This document shows, piece after piece, positions 52,636-63,565 of a stretch of 64,000 nucleotides of DNA. The notes beneath the pieces are model-generated. The model was not told the origin of the DNA, searched no databases, and worked only from the letters and a program-made list of their open reading frames with translations. Position numbers and translations under genes: made by a program. Numbering within the stretch: position 1 is the stretch's first letter; every line of letters begins with the position of its first letter. Source of the stretch: Pomphorhynchus laevis (lineage: Eukaryota > Acanthocephala > Palaeacanthocephala > Echinorhynchida > Pomphorhynchidae); contig WNNJ02001874.1 of assembly GCA_012934845.2 (NCBI GenBank), forward strand, positions 62,001 through 126,000, read 5' to 3'.

Positions 52636-54165
52636 AATGCTGACCGTGGTCGGCATTAATTGATACCGGGAGTGGTGAAAATTTTATTGACGAATCGGTT
52701 GCTCTAAAGCTAAAACTCAAAATGTATGATTACAATTTAAATATTTGCATGCCATCAGTGACACACATGCTTGGTAAAATCATACTGTTTTGTGGGTATT
52801 GTAGTACATGGAGTGTCTCGCAACTCAATCCGCCTTCTGTGCATGAGTAATTTATGTAACGATATCATCCTTGGCCATCCATACTTGTCGTGCCACCAAG
52901 CAATGACTATGTTATTTAATGGAAGTGCTGTCCCGTAATCACAAGTCGTATTACCACAATGAAGACAGAAACACCATCACTATTCTCGTCGTTGAGCTCA
53001 GATTGTCATCCCATTGTCATAAAATCACAACGTTTTCCTCCTCATCATTTAAGCAACTAACCGATGAGATCATCGAAAAATGTCAATATCCATGGCGTAC
53101 ACAAGTGGTAGTAGCTGTAAATCAAAATTTTTAAAAACGATTGGTCATCGATTATTCCGTTACGATTATCAAATTTACCCTGATAGATGCTTATGGAAAA
53201 CATATCAAGATTCTCGGTATTCAGTAAATTTTACCTAACATCCGCGTATCATCAACTGGAATTTCGCATTGAAGATCGGCCATACATGGCATTTGAGGTG
53301 GACGGATGGCTCTATCAATTTACAAGAGTCCCGTTTGGTTTGACTAACGCGCCGGTATTTTTTCGGCCTATTATCCATCAAATGATTAGTGATGAAAGCC
53401 TCATGGGAACATATGCATATCTCGATGACCTAATTGTATGCGGTCACGACATGTCAGATCATAATAAAAACCTCAAGAAATTACAAGACGTTATTGCTAA
53501 ATATGAAATTACACTGAATGTGAAATTACATTCGCATTTTTAAATATGTCTTCAACTACCGTCATTCGCTGTTTGGAAAGTTTATTCTTTCTCTTCGGAA
53601 CACCAGAATGCATCCATTGTCACAGAGGGCCATGATTAACGTACTGGGTTGTGTTGTTGAGAAGACTACAATTCGACCGGACCCTGACCGCACAAAAGCT
53701 CTTCTCGCATTGAGCGAGCCCCATTCCAAGCAACAAGTTAATAGAACTATGGGTATGCTAGCTCATTACTCCAATTTGATTAAGGATTTCTCGAAACGCT
53801 TACGTCCGATTATTGAGTGCAAGAAACTGTCATGTAATGCCGACACTATGACCGCATTTAAGAGTATGCAGAATGATGTTGCCAGTTTTGTATTATCATA
53901 AGTAGATCCACTTAAAACATTGGTTGTTAAAACCGACGCGTCAAACTTTGCGATTGGAGCTGTACTGTCTCAGGAAGGAAGACCTGTAGCATTCTTTTCA
54001 AAATCTCTACAACCTTGTGCACGAAAATATTCCTCAGTAGAAAAAGAAGCACTTGCAATCGTTGAATCCCTCAAATCGTGGCAGGCACTTTTGTGTAGTT
54101 ACGGATGAACGTAGTGTTTCGTTTATTTCCGACAAACAACATCGAAGCCAAATAAAGAATGAAAA
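52636..54165 (+). mobile_element. Ty3/gypsy LTR-retrotransposon fossil (protease to RNase H)
   Basis: Parts in order: aspartic-protease-like start (IDTGSG box), RT (53187-53543, YLDD box) and RNase H (to about 54108). No LTRs recognised. It is sandwiched between two J-family fragments in opposite orientation. Broken, with several lesions; moderately old. Confidence 0.85.
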
Positions 54166-55698
54166 ATTAGTCGTTGTAGGGGTAGGATGATGGGTTTTGG
54201 AGAATTGGCGAAAAGGCTGAGGCATTAATCGATTTTAGGGAAAAGGAGCGATGAAAGAAGAGACATACAAGAACGGAAGTCGATAAGAGAGCGGATACGA
54301 CGGTGTCACGGAGAATTAAGTTAGACGAGCGGACCTTGTCACGGACGAAGGGTGTAAGGGAAAGGTGAGCATTAAAATGGAAGCCCAAGAAAGTGAGATT
54401 GTATACTATGGGGATTATAGATGAGGCAAAATATACAGTGGGAGGAGATATATTTGGTTTACGAGGGAGGATCCACATTATTTTAGACTTGTTGGGGTTT
54501 AGAACGAGATAGAGATTGGAGAGGCGTTCGTAGATAGAAGAAATACAGTTGAAGGCAGAAATGCCGATATCGTGTATGCGATGTGCGGGTGCATGAGCAT
54601 AGATGAGGATGTCATCGGCGTATTGCATGACGTTAAAGGAGAAAGGTTTGATAAACGGAGAGAGATCGCCAAGCATAAGAGAGAAAAGCTGGAACCTAGG
54701 AAGGAACCTTGTGGGTCCTGCAAAAGATATGGATGGGAGGGGATGATGATGAATTAGGACAGACGCGAAAGGAACGGTCGAATAGATATGAGGCAAACCC
54801 TGCTACGGAGGAGGAAGAAAAGCCGTAATCATAACGAAGGCGAGAAAGGAGGACAGAGTGATCGACAATGTCGAATGCGGAGAAGAGGTCGAAGGAGATG
54901 AGAACACCATATAGGCCTTTGTCTAGAGAAATGAATAAGTTGCTGTAAACTTTCATGCAGGCGATTTCTGTGGAGTGATTAGAGCGAAAAGCCGATTGGA
55001 AAGGAGGGTACAGATTGGATGAGGAGAGATAAACGTTGATTTGTATTAAGATGAGGCGTTCTAAGAGCTTAGAAAGAGTAGTGAGTATTGAAATGGGGCG
55101 ATAGCTAGAAGGAAGGGAGGTTTCGAGCGATTGTTTCTTAAGGAGGGCACGAGCGATTGCGGATTTCAATTGTGAACGGAATATACGACTGCGGATGGAC
55201 GAGTTAAACAAGGTTGTGAGAAAATGGGATATCGATGAGCATATGAATTTTAGTATGTGAGTAGGCAGAGTATCGGCAGGTGAGGTTTTGTTGGGCAAGG
55301 ACATGAGGACATATGATACTTCGGTAGGTGAGACAGGGATAAGATTAAAGAGCTCCGGGAGGATATTGCTAGGCGGAGCAGAGTGGGATAGGATGGAGAC
55401 CAGGGTGTGAGAAAGCAACGTGGATACTTTGGTCTGGAGAAATGATGAATAATTATGGGGATTGATGTTTCAAGGCGAAAAGGAGCGAGCAAGGATTGAG
55501 TTAAAAGTATGGCAGTCTTAGAGTTAAATGAAGTGATGATTTTATGCTGCCAGAAGGAGTTGCATTTGGTACGTAGTAGGTTGAGATGATACCGGCGAAG
55601 AGCAAGATAGGAATCACGGAAAGACGGAATGATCGAGTGGAAATCACGTCTGAGAGAGCGGTGATAGACTCGAAAAGCCTAGCGGAGTCGACGCTTTG
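54166..55698 (-). mobile_element. J-family LINE (J11), internal part, degenerate
   Basis: Minus-strand frames 55418-54696 (SPTEVSYVLMSLPNKTSPAD, SYRPISILTTLSKLLERL, FDLFSAFDIVDHSVLLSRL) and 54796-54167 (VMQYADDILIYAHAPAH, LNPNKSKIMWILPRKPNIS). The start (linker) and the C-terminus are missing. A frameshift falls around the PQGS box. Adjoins the Ty3/gypsy fossil on one side and RLE-11 on the other. Confidence 0.85.
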
Positions 55699-57530
55699 AG
55701 CGTAGGCTTCCGATTCATTGGGATAAATCGGAGGGTTTCATTGACTAATGTGGATAGAGTTTGCCCTTCGTTAACTACGATCCTTCAAAATTTCTATGAA
55801 AGTGATACTGTCCTAAAGATAAACGATGAAACAATGTATTCCAAAGAAGGATTTACACAGGGCGATCCACTTGTCATGATAGCCTTTGCGGTATCGATAT
55901 TACCACTTATAATGCGATTAAAAATAAATTACCTGGAGTAGAGCAACGTTGGTTTGCCGACGATGCTCATTGTGTTGGTAATGACCTTGAGTTGCTTAAA
56001 ATGTGGAATCTCATTCGAACAATTAGTCCCAAGTACGGTTTCTATATAAACCCTGAAAAATGTCGATTTATGGTACATGTTAGTAACCATCTTCAATCGT
56101 CCAATATTTTTGTTCAATCAGGTCTGAATGTTGTCTGTGATGGCTTGCGTGTTCTTGGTTCAGCTGTTGGGACTGTTGATTTTATTGAGGACTTTGTTAG
56201 ATCAAGGGTTGAAGAGTGGAATGTAAAGATACTAAACCTCATTAACGTTGCCCAAAGCACCCACGTTGTCTACTCAGCACTCATCCAATCTTTAACATTC
56301 AGATGGAATGTCATTCAATGAACATGTCATGTGAATACAGCATATTATGAAAATATCCGTGATACTGTTATGAACGACCTAATGCCGGTAATTACTGGAA
56401 TCAGCAACTTGGACCGATGTTGACGTGCCTTTGAGTTTCCTATTGGTTTTGGCGGACTTGGGATAGAACTTCCAGACTGTGGGTAGTCTTTCGCGTATGA
56501 AGCTTCGGTTAGGATGAGCAGACCCTTGCTTGATGGACTGTTCGGGAATGCTATGGTCGTTGAGCAAAATCGTATTGCAGCCGACATCCATTTTAAAAGA
56601 ATTGAAGTTTTTCGGAATCGGTTCTTGCACATCAAGCAAAACGAATTTTAGGACTATGTTATTCTTGAATATGCCTTTCAAAAGGGGGTTTCGACTTGGT
56701 TATCGACTAAGCCTTTAAGAAAGGCTGGATATACAATCAGCAAACCGCAGTTCTACGATGTTCTTGCAACCTGATATAGATGGCAGCTACACAACCCGGC
56801 TTTTTCTTGTCAGTGTGGAGATTTGTTCAACATGTCACATGCTCAGTCTTGTGGGGCATGGATTGTCGACAATCCGCCACAATATAGTTCGAGATTTGAT
56901 TGCTAACGATCTATATTGCGTTACAAACTGTGTATGCATTGAGCCGACTCTTTAAACAATACCCGAGTTTGTGACTTTCGACGCTACTAACGACTTTCGA
57001 CGCTACTGATGTTAATGCGCGCACATACATTTCGTGTAACGGATTGGTTGGTGATGATACGGAGCGGTTCTTACTGGACATCAATGTGTGTTAATCATTT
57101 TGCTCCATTCTATTCTGCTGGTCCAGTCTCATCCAAATTCATGTATCATGAACAAGGAAAACGAGCTAAATATGGTGAAAGAGTTGGGCGTTTCGAGAGA
57201 GTGCACTTTTTGCCGATGATTTGTGCTGCGAATGGGGGCACTGGACCTTCTGCGTCGAAAGTGTTAAAACGGATCGCGCAGCTCAGAGCTTCCAGATCGT
57301 CCCTCCATTATAATGAATACATTAATTCCCTTCGATGTAGAATCGGATTTGAATTGGCAACGGTTTCGTCGATGTGCATTCGGTTAGCACGATCTACCAG
57401 AAACAACCCAATTTAAAATGGTTTCAAACATAATATTTTTATGGGACCCATTAGCGGGTAACCTTGTAAATGAAATTATTATAATTTTTGTACATTGAAA
57501 AAAATAATAATAATAAAAAAATTATTAATG
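55699..57530 (+). mobile_element. RLE-family LINE (RLE-11), 5'-truncated and strongly degenerate
   Basis: Open pieces: 55696-55941 (VCPSLTTILQNFY, EGFTQGDPLVMIAFAVS), 55992-56321 (TISPKYGFYINPEKCRFMVH, GLRVLGSAVGTVDFIEDFV) and 57009-57416 (CVNHFAPFYS, YHEQGKRAKYGERVGRFERV, GGTGPSASKVLKRIA). Many frameshifts and stops between them. The 3' hairpin variant is at 57444-57463 and the end is an A-rich AATAATAATAA tail. Confidence 0.85.
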
Positions 57531-57539
57531 CTAATAATG

Positions 57540-60395
57540 ATATTATTAAAAGGCTGTCCAAATGGATGAAGTGTACGATGAGATAATTCTATGGAAACCT
57601 AATCTGTTTCGATTGCCACGTTGTTCTGAATCGAAAATCTTCATCGCTGAACTTACTCGAATATATGAGGGAGCATCATCAAACACGGATTCACTCATAC
57701 GTGCAATATCACTTTGTCAATTAGTTCTACAACGTAGTGGATATTCGAATACGCGAAAGCTCAAGGCTTTATTAGCAAGACGTCTCGCTAGCTGGTCCTC
57801 TGGAGACATCTCATCTCTACTAAACGAAGCTAGATATCTCCAGCGCCTTGACGTAAAAAAATCACACAACAATATAACCAACGATACAACGAAACTATTT
57901 CGGAAGTTTGTTCTCAATAGTAAGATAACGACAGCGATGAAATTAATCAAGACAGAGTATGAGCACGGCGTGCCAATGGGCCTGGATACTTTAACATGTG
58001 GTAAATCAGTGAGACAGATACTTATTGATAAGCATCCACAACCAGCTGACATACATGAGGAAGCACTAGTCACTCAACCAATAACTGAAATACATGACTT
58101 CAACCCAGTTGCTTTCGAGAGTATTGACGGATCAAAAATAATTGAGGCTGCTAAGAGAAAAAAGGTAGTGCAGGACATTCTGGAATGGACGCAAAAGCAT
58201 GGACCGAAATGCTTTCGAATTTCGGTACGGAGTCACAACAATTAGCGGATGCGCTAGCATTGTTTGCTCAACGAATCGATACTAAGGAAGTTTCTGATGA
58301 GTCGATCAAAGCTTTTACGACAAGCCGCCTTATTGCATTAAGTAAGAATCCAGGTGTGCGTCCAATTGGAATAGGTGATGTCTCAAGACGTATCGTATCG
58401 AAAGTCATACTTGATGTTGCACGGCCACAGCTACAACATATATGCGGTAAAACACAGTTTTGTGCTGGTCAGCGCGCAGGTACTGAATGTGTAGTCCATG
58501 CCTTACGTGATTTGTTATCGAGTAAACCAAATTCGGTGGTGTTGACTATTGATGCAGATAATGCATTTAATCGAATCAACAGGAAAACTGCCCTGGCCAA
58601 CATGCCACAAATATGCCCAGCGCTATCGAATGTTCTGTCAAAACTCTATAGAAACCCGACGTCATTGACAATTAGGAATGAAATCATACTCTCCCAAGAA
58701 GGATTTACACAGGGAGTTTTATCGATGTCTGCTTATGCTGCAGCTACACTTCCTATGATACAAAATATATCTGCGGAGTATCCTGATGTGCACCAATGCT
58801 GGTATGCTGATGACGGCAATATGGTCGGTGATCCTGATACAGTGAAGATGGCGTTTGAACTGCTACGAAAAATTGGACCGTCATATGGTTTCTTCGTTAA
58901 TCCGGCGAAATATCGACTATACGGAAATGGATGTATAGCTGAAACGCTCCGCGCTTTATTTGATGACCTTCAAATTTCTGTTGACATGGATGGCGTGTCT
59001 ATATTGGGGTCTCCCATTGGAAAGGATGACTTTGTAAAAGAGCATATTCAATCTGATGTACGTTCGTTGATCGAGACAGTTACTCGTCTCACACAAATCG
59101 GTCGTTCAGAGCTACAGATCGCTTTCGTTGCTCTCATAAGATCTCTTTAACAAAAATGGATACATATGCAACGATCATGTCATTGCTCGATTGAGTGGTT
59201 TGAGGCGCTGGCACAATCGATAAGATCGATGATAACTGAATTAACTGGAATTGACATTGAAACAAATGAAGTTCTATGGAGGGTGTTTAAGATAACTTTG
59301 AGAGGTGGTGGTATCGACGTTAAAGACCCTATGAGTTCAGTAGACCAAGAATATAACGCTTCACGTATGGTGTGAGAGCCACGTTTAGGATACGTTACGG
59401 GGCTAGATCTAATAAATAATCAAAACAGATTATGTAAAGAAATTCGTGCTAACCGTTTAAAAGCGGAAAGGATGAATCGCAATGACATTATAAATCAGGT
59501 CGACCCTACTCTCAAGAATGCCATCGAGCATGCATCAGTATCTGGATCATCTTCGTGGTTGTCAACATACCCAACAAACAGTTATTCTTCCAGAATAAGT
59601 AATACAGTCTTTCAAGATGCACTAGCCACCAGATACGGATTTCTCCATCCCTCATCACCGAAATACTGCAAATGTAAAGAACAAAACTCGATATCACACA
59701 CTTTCTCGTGCCCTTTAGGCGGCTTGCCATCAATGAGACACGATGCCGTCCGTGATTTTCTAGCGAATAGATTATCCGAATATTGTCGTAACGTAGCAAT
59801 TGAGCCAAAACTATCCCCGCTGCATGATGAAATATGCTTCCAAAATCACGGTACAACTATTGATCGTGAAGCGAGACTTGACATATCATGTTCCGGAATC
59901 TTTGGAAACAGAACGGAGTGTACTTTCCTTGATATTTGCGTGTTCAACGCATACGCTCCCTCTAACTCCAGTAAGAGTATCGGACCATGCTTCGAATATC
60001 ATGAACTAAGGAAGAAAAGGAAGTATCTTGAGAGAGTAAATAGCATAGAGCATGCGTCATTTATTCCCGTAGTATTTTCGATGCTCGGAGGGGCGGGTAC
60101 GGAAGCGGCAATCCTGTTAAAGAGAATCGCGGGCTCCATGGCAAGGAGTCATAACAGCTCATACAACGATGAAATAAGCAGATTACGTAGTGGCATCAGC
60201 GTTATCCTTGCAAAGATGACTTCTCGATGTGTCCGTGGAGCTCGATCAGCTATACATCGTCCTCAAAGGGATTTATGTTTAATCAATGAAGAATAATTTA
60301 GTGACTTTTTGAATATTAAAACTGGCTTGGTGAGGTTTTTTCGTTAAAATTGTAAATTAAGGCCCATTTGCGGGAACTTATATTAATGTAATAAT
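57540..60395 (+). mobile_element. RLE-family LINE (RLE-12), nearly complete, lacks only the N-terminal module
   Basis: Sits just after RLE-11 in the same orientation, beginning a few bases after a TAA-rich tract. The 3' UTR has GGCCCATTTGCGGGAAC at 60361-60377 and an AATAATATTAATAATAAAA tail. Closest to RLE-4. Confidence 0.88.
57562..60296 (+). pseudogene. RLE-12 ORF: RT and restriction-like endonuclease with four lesions
   Basis: Frames: 57562-58245 (ILWKPNLFRLPRCSES, LCQLVLQRSG), then a one-base shift in an A-run near 58165, then 58185-59150 (SRLIALSKNPGVRPIGIGD, QFCAGQRAGTE, LTIDADNAFNRIN, CWYADDGNMVG, ILGSPIG), a TAA, 59166-59375, a TGA, and 59472-60296 (SSSWLSTYPT, YCKCKEQNSISHTFSC, MRHDAVRDFLANRL, ARLDISCSGIFGNRTECTFL, YHELRKKRKYLERV, MLGGAGTEAAILL). 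The last three pieces are in one phase. Box B reads FTQGVLSMS, so one codon of GDPL is lost. The RT Asp residues are still present. Clearly inactive but not very old. Confidence 0.87.
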
Positions 60396-60400
60396 ATTAA

Positions 60401-60884
60401 TAATAAAAAAAAGAAAAACATAATGATATTATTTGTTATATCTTGTATTATTAGTTATTTGTATCGAGAAAGTAATTAATTAAATCAGCTAACTGAGTCT
60501 ACGTATTTAATATAATTATAAAATAAACAAAACATAATAATGCTAAATCAAAATTTAATAATTTAATAATAAAATTAATATTTGTTTTTAATGTTGATAA
60601 TAATTGTTTCTTATGTTAATAATACAATTAAATTACATATTATCAACATAAGCTTTTATCATTAAGATTATCAACAATATAGATTTATTTATTAATTTCC
60701 AATATTCTCAAACTCAAAATATTATTAATTATAAAAAATTAAATTATTAATTATTTATTTATTAAATTATTATTTATTAAATACTATTTAATAAATAACA
60801 TTAAATTATTATTTAAATTATTATTTTTTAAATTATTATTTATTAAATAATTATTAATTAAATTATTATTAATTATTATTAAAA
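60401..60884. other. AT-rich spacer, nothing recognised
   Basis: Mostly TTA/AAT-repeat-like sequence. The right part is probably the microsatellite tail of the LINE fragment that follows. Confidence 0.5.
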
Positions 60885-61250
60885 ACGTATTACAAGTTAT
60901 AGCCAAATGGCTGTTTCAACTGATCACATAGGAAAAATATGAAAAAAAAAGAAAAAATAAGTAAATAGCGGTTACATAATATTGTACACATCCAGAATGC
61001 CATGATCGTTAATCCACTACGCAGTTGAACTTTAAATTGAGAGAAGTCCTTGGTACATGATATTTCTCCTGGCAACGTGTTTCAGGCGTTTAATGCTCGA
61101 TGTGAGAGCCTAGCCAAACTCACTACTTTAACACGGGGAAACTTAAATAGTTTCAATGAGTGGCCACGACGTGTCTGAATAATGATTCGAGGAAATAGTT
61201 AACGAAGTTGTTTCAATACTTATGAATATTTTCTTTTTGTAAACGATTGA
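60885..61250 (-). mobile_element. CR1-like LINE 3' end
   Basis: Minus strand reads LFPRIIIQTRRGHSLKLFKF, LSHRALNA, a stop, NTLPGEISCTKDFSQFKVQL. This is the RGH-L-L / NR--N-WN-LP / FK--L tail of CR1-like ORF2. The 3' UTR has AGCCATTTGGCT (stem AGCC/GGCT), then AACTTGTAATACG and a TAATAATTAATAATAA tail. Confidence 0.65.
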
Positions 61251-61659
61251 AACGGGCTTTTGACTAGTGTTCTGAATAAGAAATAAATAAAATATATTTT
61301 GAAATAATCAAAAAGATCTTACAGGTGTGAAAATAATAATTAAATTGCATACACCTAGCAACGAGTTAGAACATTTATCCTTTAAATAAAATTCTTCGTT
61401 AACATTATGAAATGTATTTTATGTAATAACATAACTTTATAGTACAGAATAATGTAAATTAAAAGACCTTAAATGTTTACTAATTAAATATATTATTAAA
61501 TATGTATTAAATATTTTTTTTGAAACAAGCTGTTTGAAAGTAATATTTGTGTTCGTTTGAGCAATTTATTACTTAAAATATGTATAAATACATATTGAAC
61601 ATAATATTTTATATACGATGTTTGACGATAAAACTATCTGTAAATTTATTAATATATAG
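61251..61659. other. Region upstream of CTU2
   Basis: AT-rich, with no clear promoter motif. The ATG of CTU2 is directly preceded by TTATTAATATATAG, which looks like a 3' splice site, so a 5' non-coding exon (or a spliced leader) could join here. Confidence 0.35.
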
Positions 61660-62703
61660 ATGAGTTCATGTCATTGCTCACAGAACAATGTCGCAAACAG
61701 CAAAGTTTCTTCAATCTCTGAGAAAAATTTAAAATGCACATTATGTAAAATAAATACACCCAACCTGTCGAGCCAATCTGGTACGCTTTATTGCAAAGAT
61801 TGCCTACAACAGAGAATTAATAAAAAAATTTCTACGTCAATACGAACAGTTACCAAATCAGTAGAGACAACCGTTAATAAGTCGTCAAATAAGCATTTTA
61901 TTATTGCATTCAACTTTGATCTATGTTCACAAACTCTAGTACATCTACTCGCAGAGCTATGTAAACGTGCCGTTGCTTCTTTTAGACAACATAATGTTCC
62001 AGTCAAGATGACCATTGTTCATATTGACGAAAGTATATTTGGACAGGATCCTTTGAACATAAAAGAGATTAAAGAAATTTGTGCGGAATATCCTGTTTTT
62101 GATCTAAAAATTATTGATCCGTTATACGTATTTCCGGCCTTGAGTAAGATAAACTATTTGGATAAAGATGATATATTTACAAGTCGATTTAGGAATATTA
62201 TTATAAAAATGTGTCTATATTCGACTGCGTCTAGCATGAAGGCACACGCTATAATATTTTCCAGTTCACAAACTCACCTTTTTCGTCGCATAATGTATAG
62301 ATTGGCAATTGGTCAAATCGGTGTATTTGAACAACCTGAATACTTAAACAAAATTAAAGTCGCATACCCATTAAGCGATATTGCAGTACGCGATATTGCT
62401 GCTTATATGGCACTGTTTCAGAGAAAAAGAATTGCAAAATTTGCTCCGAAAAAGACAAATTCGATTTTAAAAATAATCACGCATTTCGTCTTAACTCAAA
62501 ATGTGGAGAGTAGTTGGGCGAGTTCTTCTTGTGGTTTGTTAAAGAAATTTACATCAATTTCTCGAAAAATGTGTAAAATATGTTTTCAAATTATAGACAA
62601 GGATTCAGACAAAGATTACTGTGATATATGTACTGATATAGCGAAACTATATCCGCGTTTATTCGCTGAAATGGAACGCAATCAATTGTGTGAAACAAAT
62701 TAA
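61660..62703 (+). CDS. CTU2: Cytoplasmic tRNA 2-thiolation protein 2 (CTU2/NCS2 family)
   Basis: With CTU1 (NCS6), this family makes the 2-thio group of the wobble uridine in cytosolic tRNAs for Lys, Glu and Gln, using sulfur passed from URM1. The 347-aa frame has no intron. N-terminal zinc site C26-x2-C29 and C45-x2-C48; HFIIAFNFDLCSQTLVHLLA (79-98) is at the place of the inactive PP-loop of CTU2; VAYPLSDIAVRDIAAYMALF (near 239) is the family's conserved YPL-DI--EI--Y block; C-terminal zinc pair C305/C308 and C321/C324 (CKICFQII, YCDIC). It is shorter than human or yeast members (roughly 500 aa), with the middle reduced. The start is the first ATG after a splice-like AG. No frame damage, so it looks functional. 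Lack of introns could also mean a retrocopy. Confidence 0.85.
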   Translation: MSSCHCSQNNVANSKVSSISEKNLKCTLCKINTPNLSSQSGTLYCKDCLQQRINKKISTSIRTVTKSVETTVNKSSNKHFIIAFNFDLCSQTLVHLLAELCKRAVASFRQHNVPVKMTIVHIDESIFGQDPLNIKEIKEICAEYPVFDLKIIDPLYVFPALSKINYLDKDDIFTSRFRNIIIKMCLYSTASSMKAHAIIFSSSQTHLFRRIMYRLAIGQIGVFEQPEYLNKIKVAYPLSDIAVRDIAAYMALFQRKRIAKFAPKKTNSILKIITHFVLTQNVESSWASSSCGLLKKFTSISRKMCKICFQIIDKDSDKDYCDICTDIAKLYPRLFAEMERNQLCETN

Positions 62704-63165
62704 AACTAAATTTCAATTATATTAATTTTAATTAGCTAAATTCTTTATTTCATAGAAAATAATATGACACGAGGCATTTTATGGAAGGGTGTAAACGACT
62801 TAAACAGATTTCATACTAATATTGCTTTATCGGTAAAGCTCGTTATTTACTGCATGTTCTACTTAGAAGTTATTAATTTTTACTCAAAACTGATATATAG
62901 ATTTTAATTACTTTATTATAGAAATAGCTTAGCAAACTCAATACAGTTCTATTTAATAATTATGGACTTACTGCAATAATATAATAAAAACTAATATAAT
63001 AACTAATATAATTTTATTAGTTCTCTATAACATTGAATTTAGCAATAAAGATCACAACTTCAGTTCTCTATCATTTTACTACAATACTTTACACTAATTG
63101 ATCCCATAATAAACATCCCAACGACATCTATGCTCCCATTAGATTGGATAAGTTAGAGTTATCAT
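62704..63165. other. AT-rich spacer after CTU2
   Basis: Holds the presumed 3' UTR of CTU2. I see no further gene or element. Confidence 0.45.
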
Positions 63166-63480
63166 ATCCTCAATTTTTAAGAAAAGCGATAAATCACAAA
63201 TATTTAATAGCGCCATCGATTTCACATCCATAGTATGTAAATTTACTGAAAAATTAATCCATCGTCAGCTTAGCGCTTTCTTAAAAACTAATAATCCCAG
63301 TCAACATGAATTCAGGTCATCGCTCAACAATGATAATTTTTTAAAAGTTTGTTGTTTGGATTCATTGAGAAATAATTCTAATTTAAAGGTAATTATTATA
63401 GATTTATCAAAGGTATTCGATAGATTTACTCCCATTCCTATGGTAGAACACCTGCTATTACGATGTATTTAGTCATTCTT
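63166..63480 (+). mobile_element. LINE RT fragment, degenerate
   Basis: Reads IFKKSDKSQIFN, SIVCKFTEKLIHRQLSAFLK, SQHEFRSSLNNDNFL, VIIIDLSKVFDRFTP. These match the LINE RT region from the KKGD block through motif A. Short, truncated on both sides, jockey/CR1-like. Confidence 0.65.
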
Positions 63481-63565
63481 AACCTTTTGTTTGCAGTACC
63501 AAAGTATTAAAAACAATTTAAACTCAACGAAACAAAAAATTTAACAGCTTAAACACATAATTATC

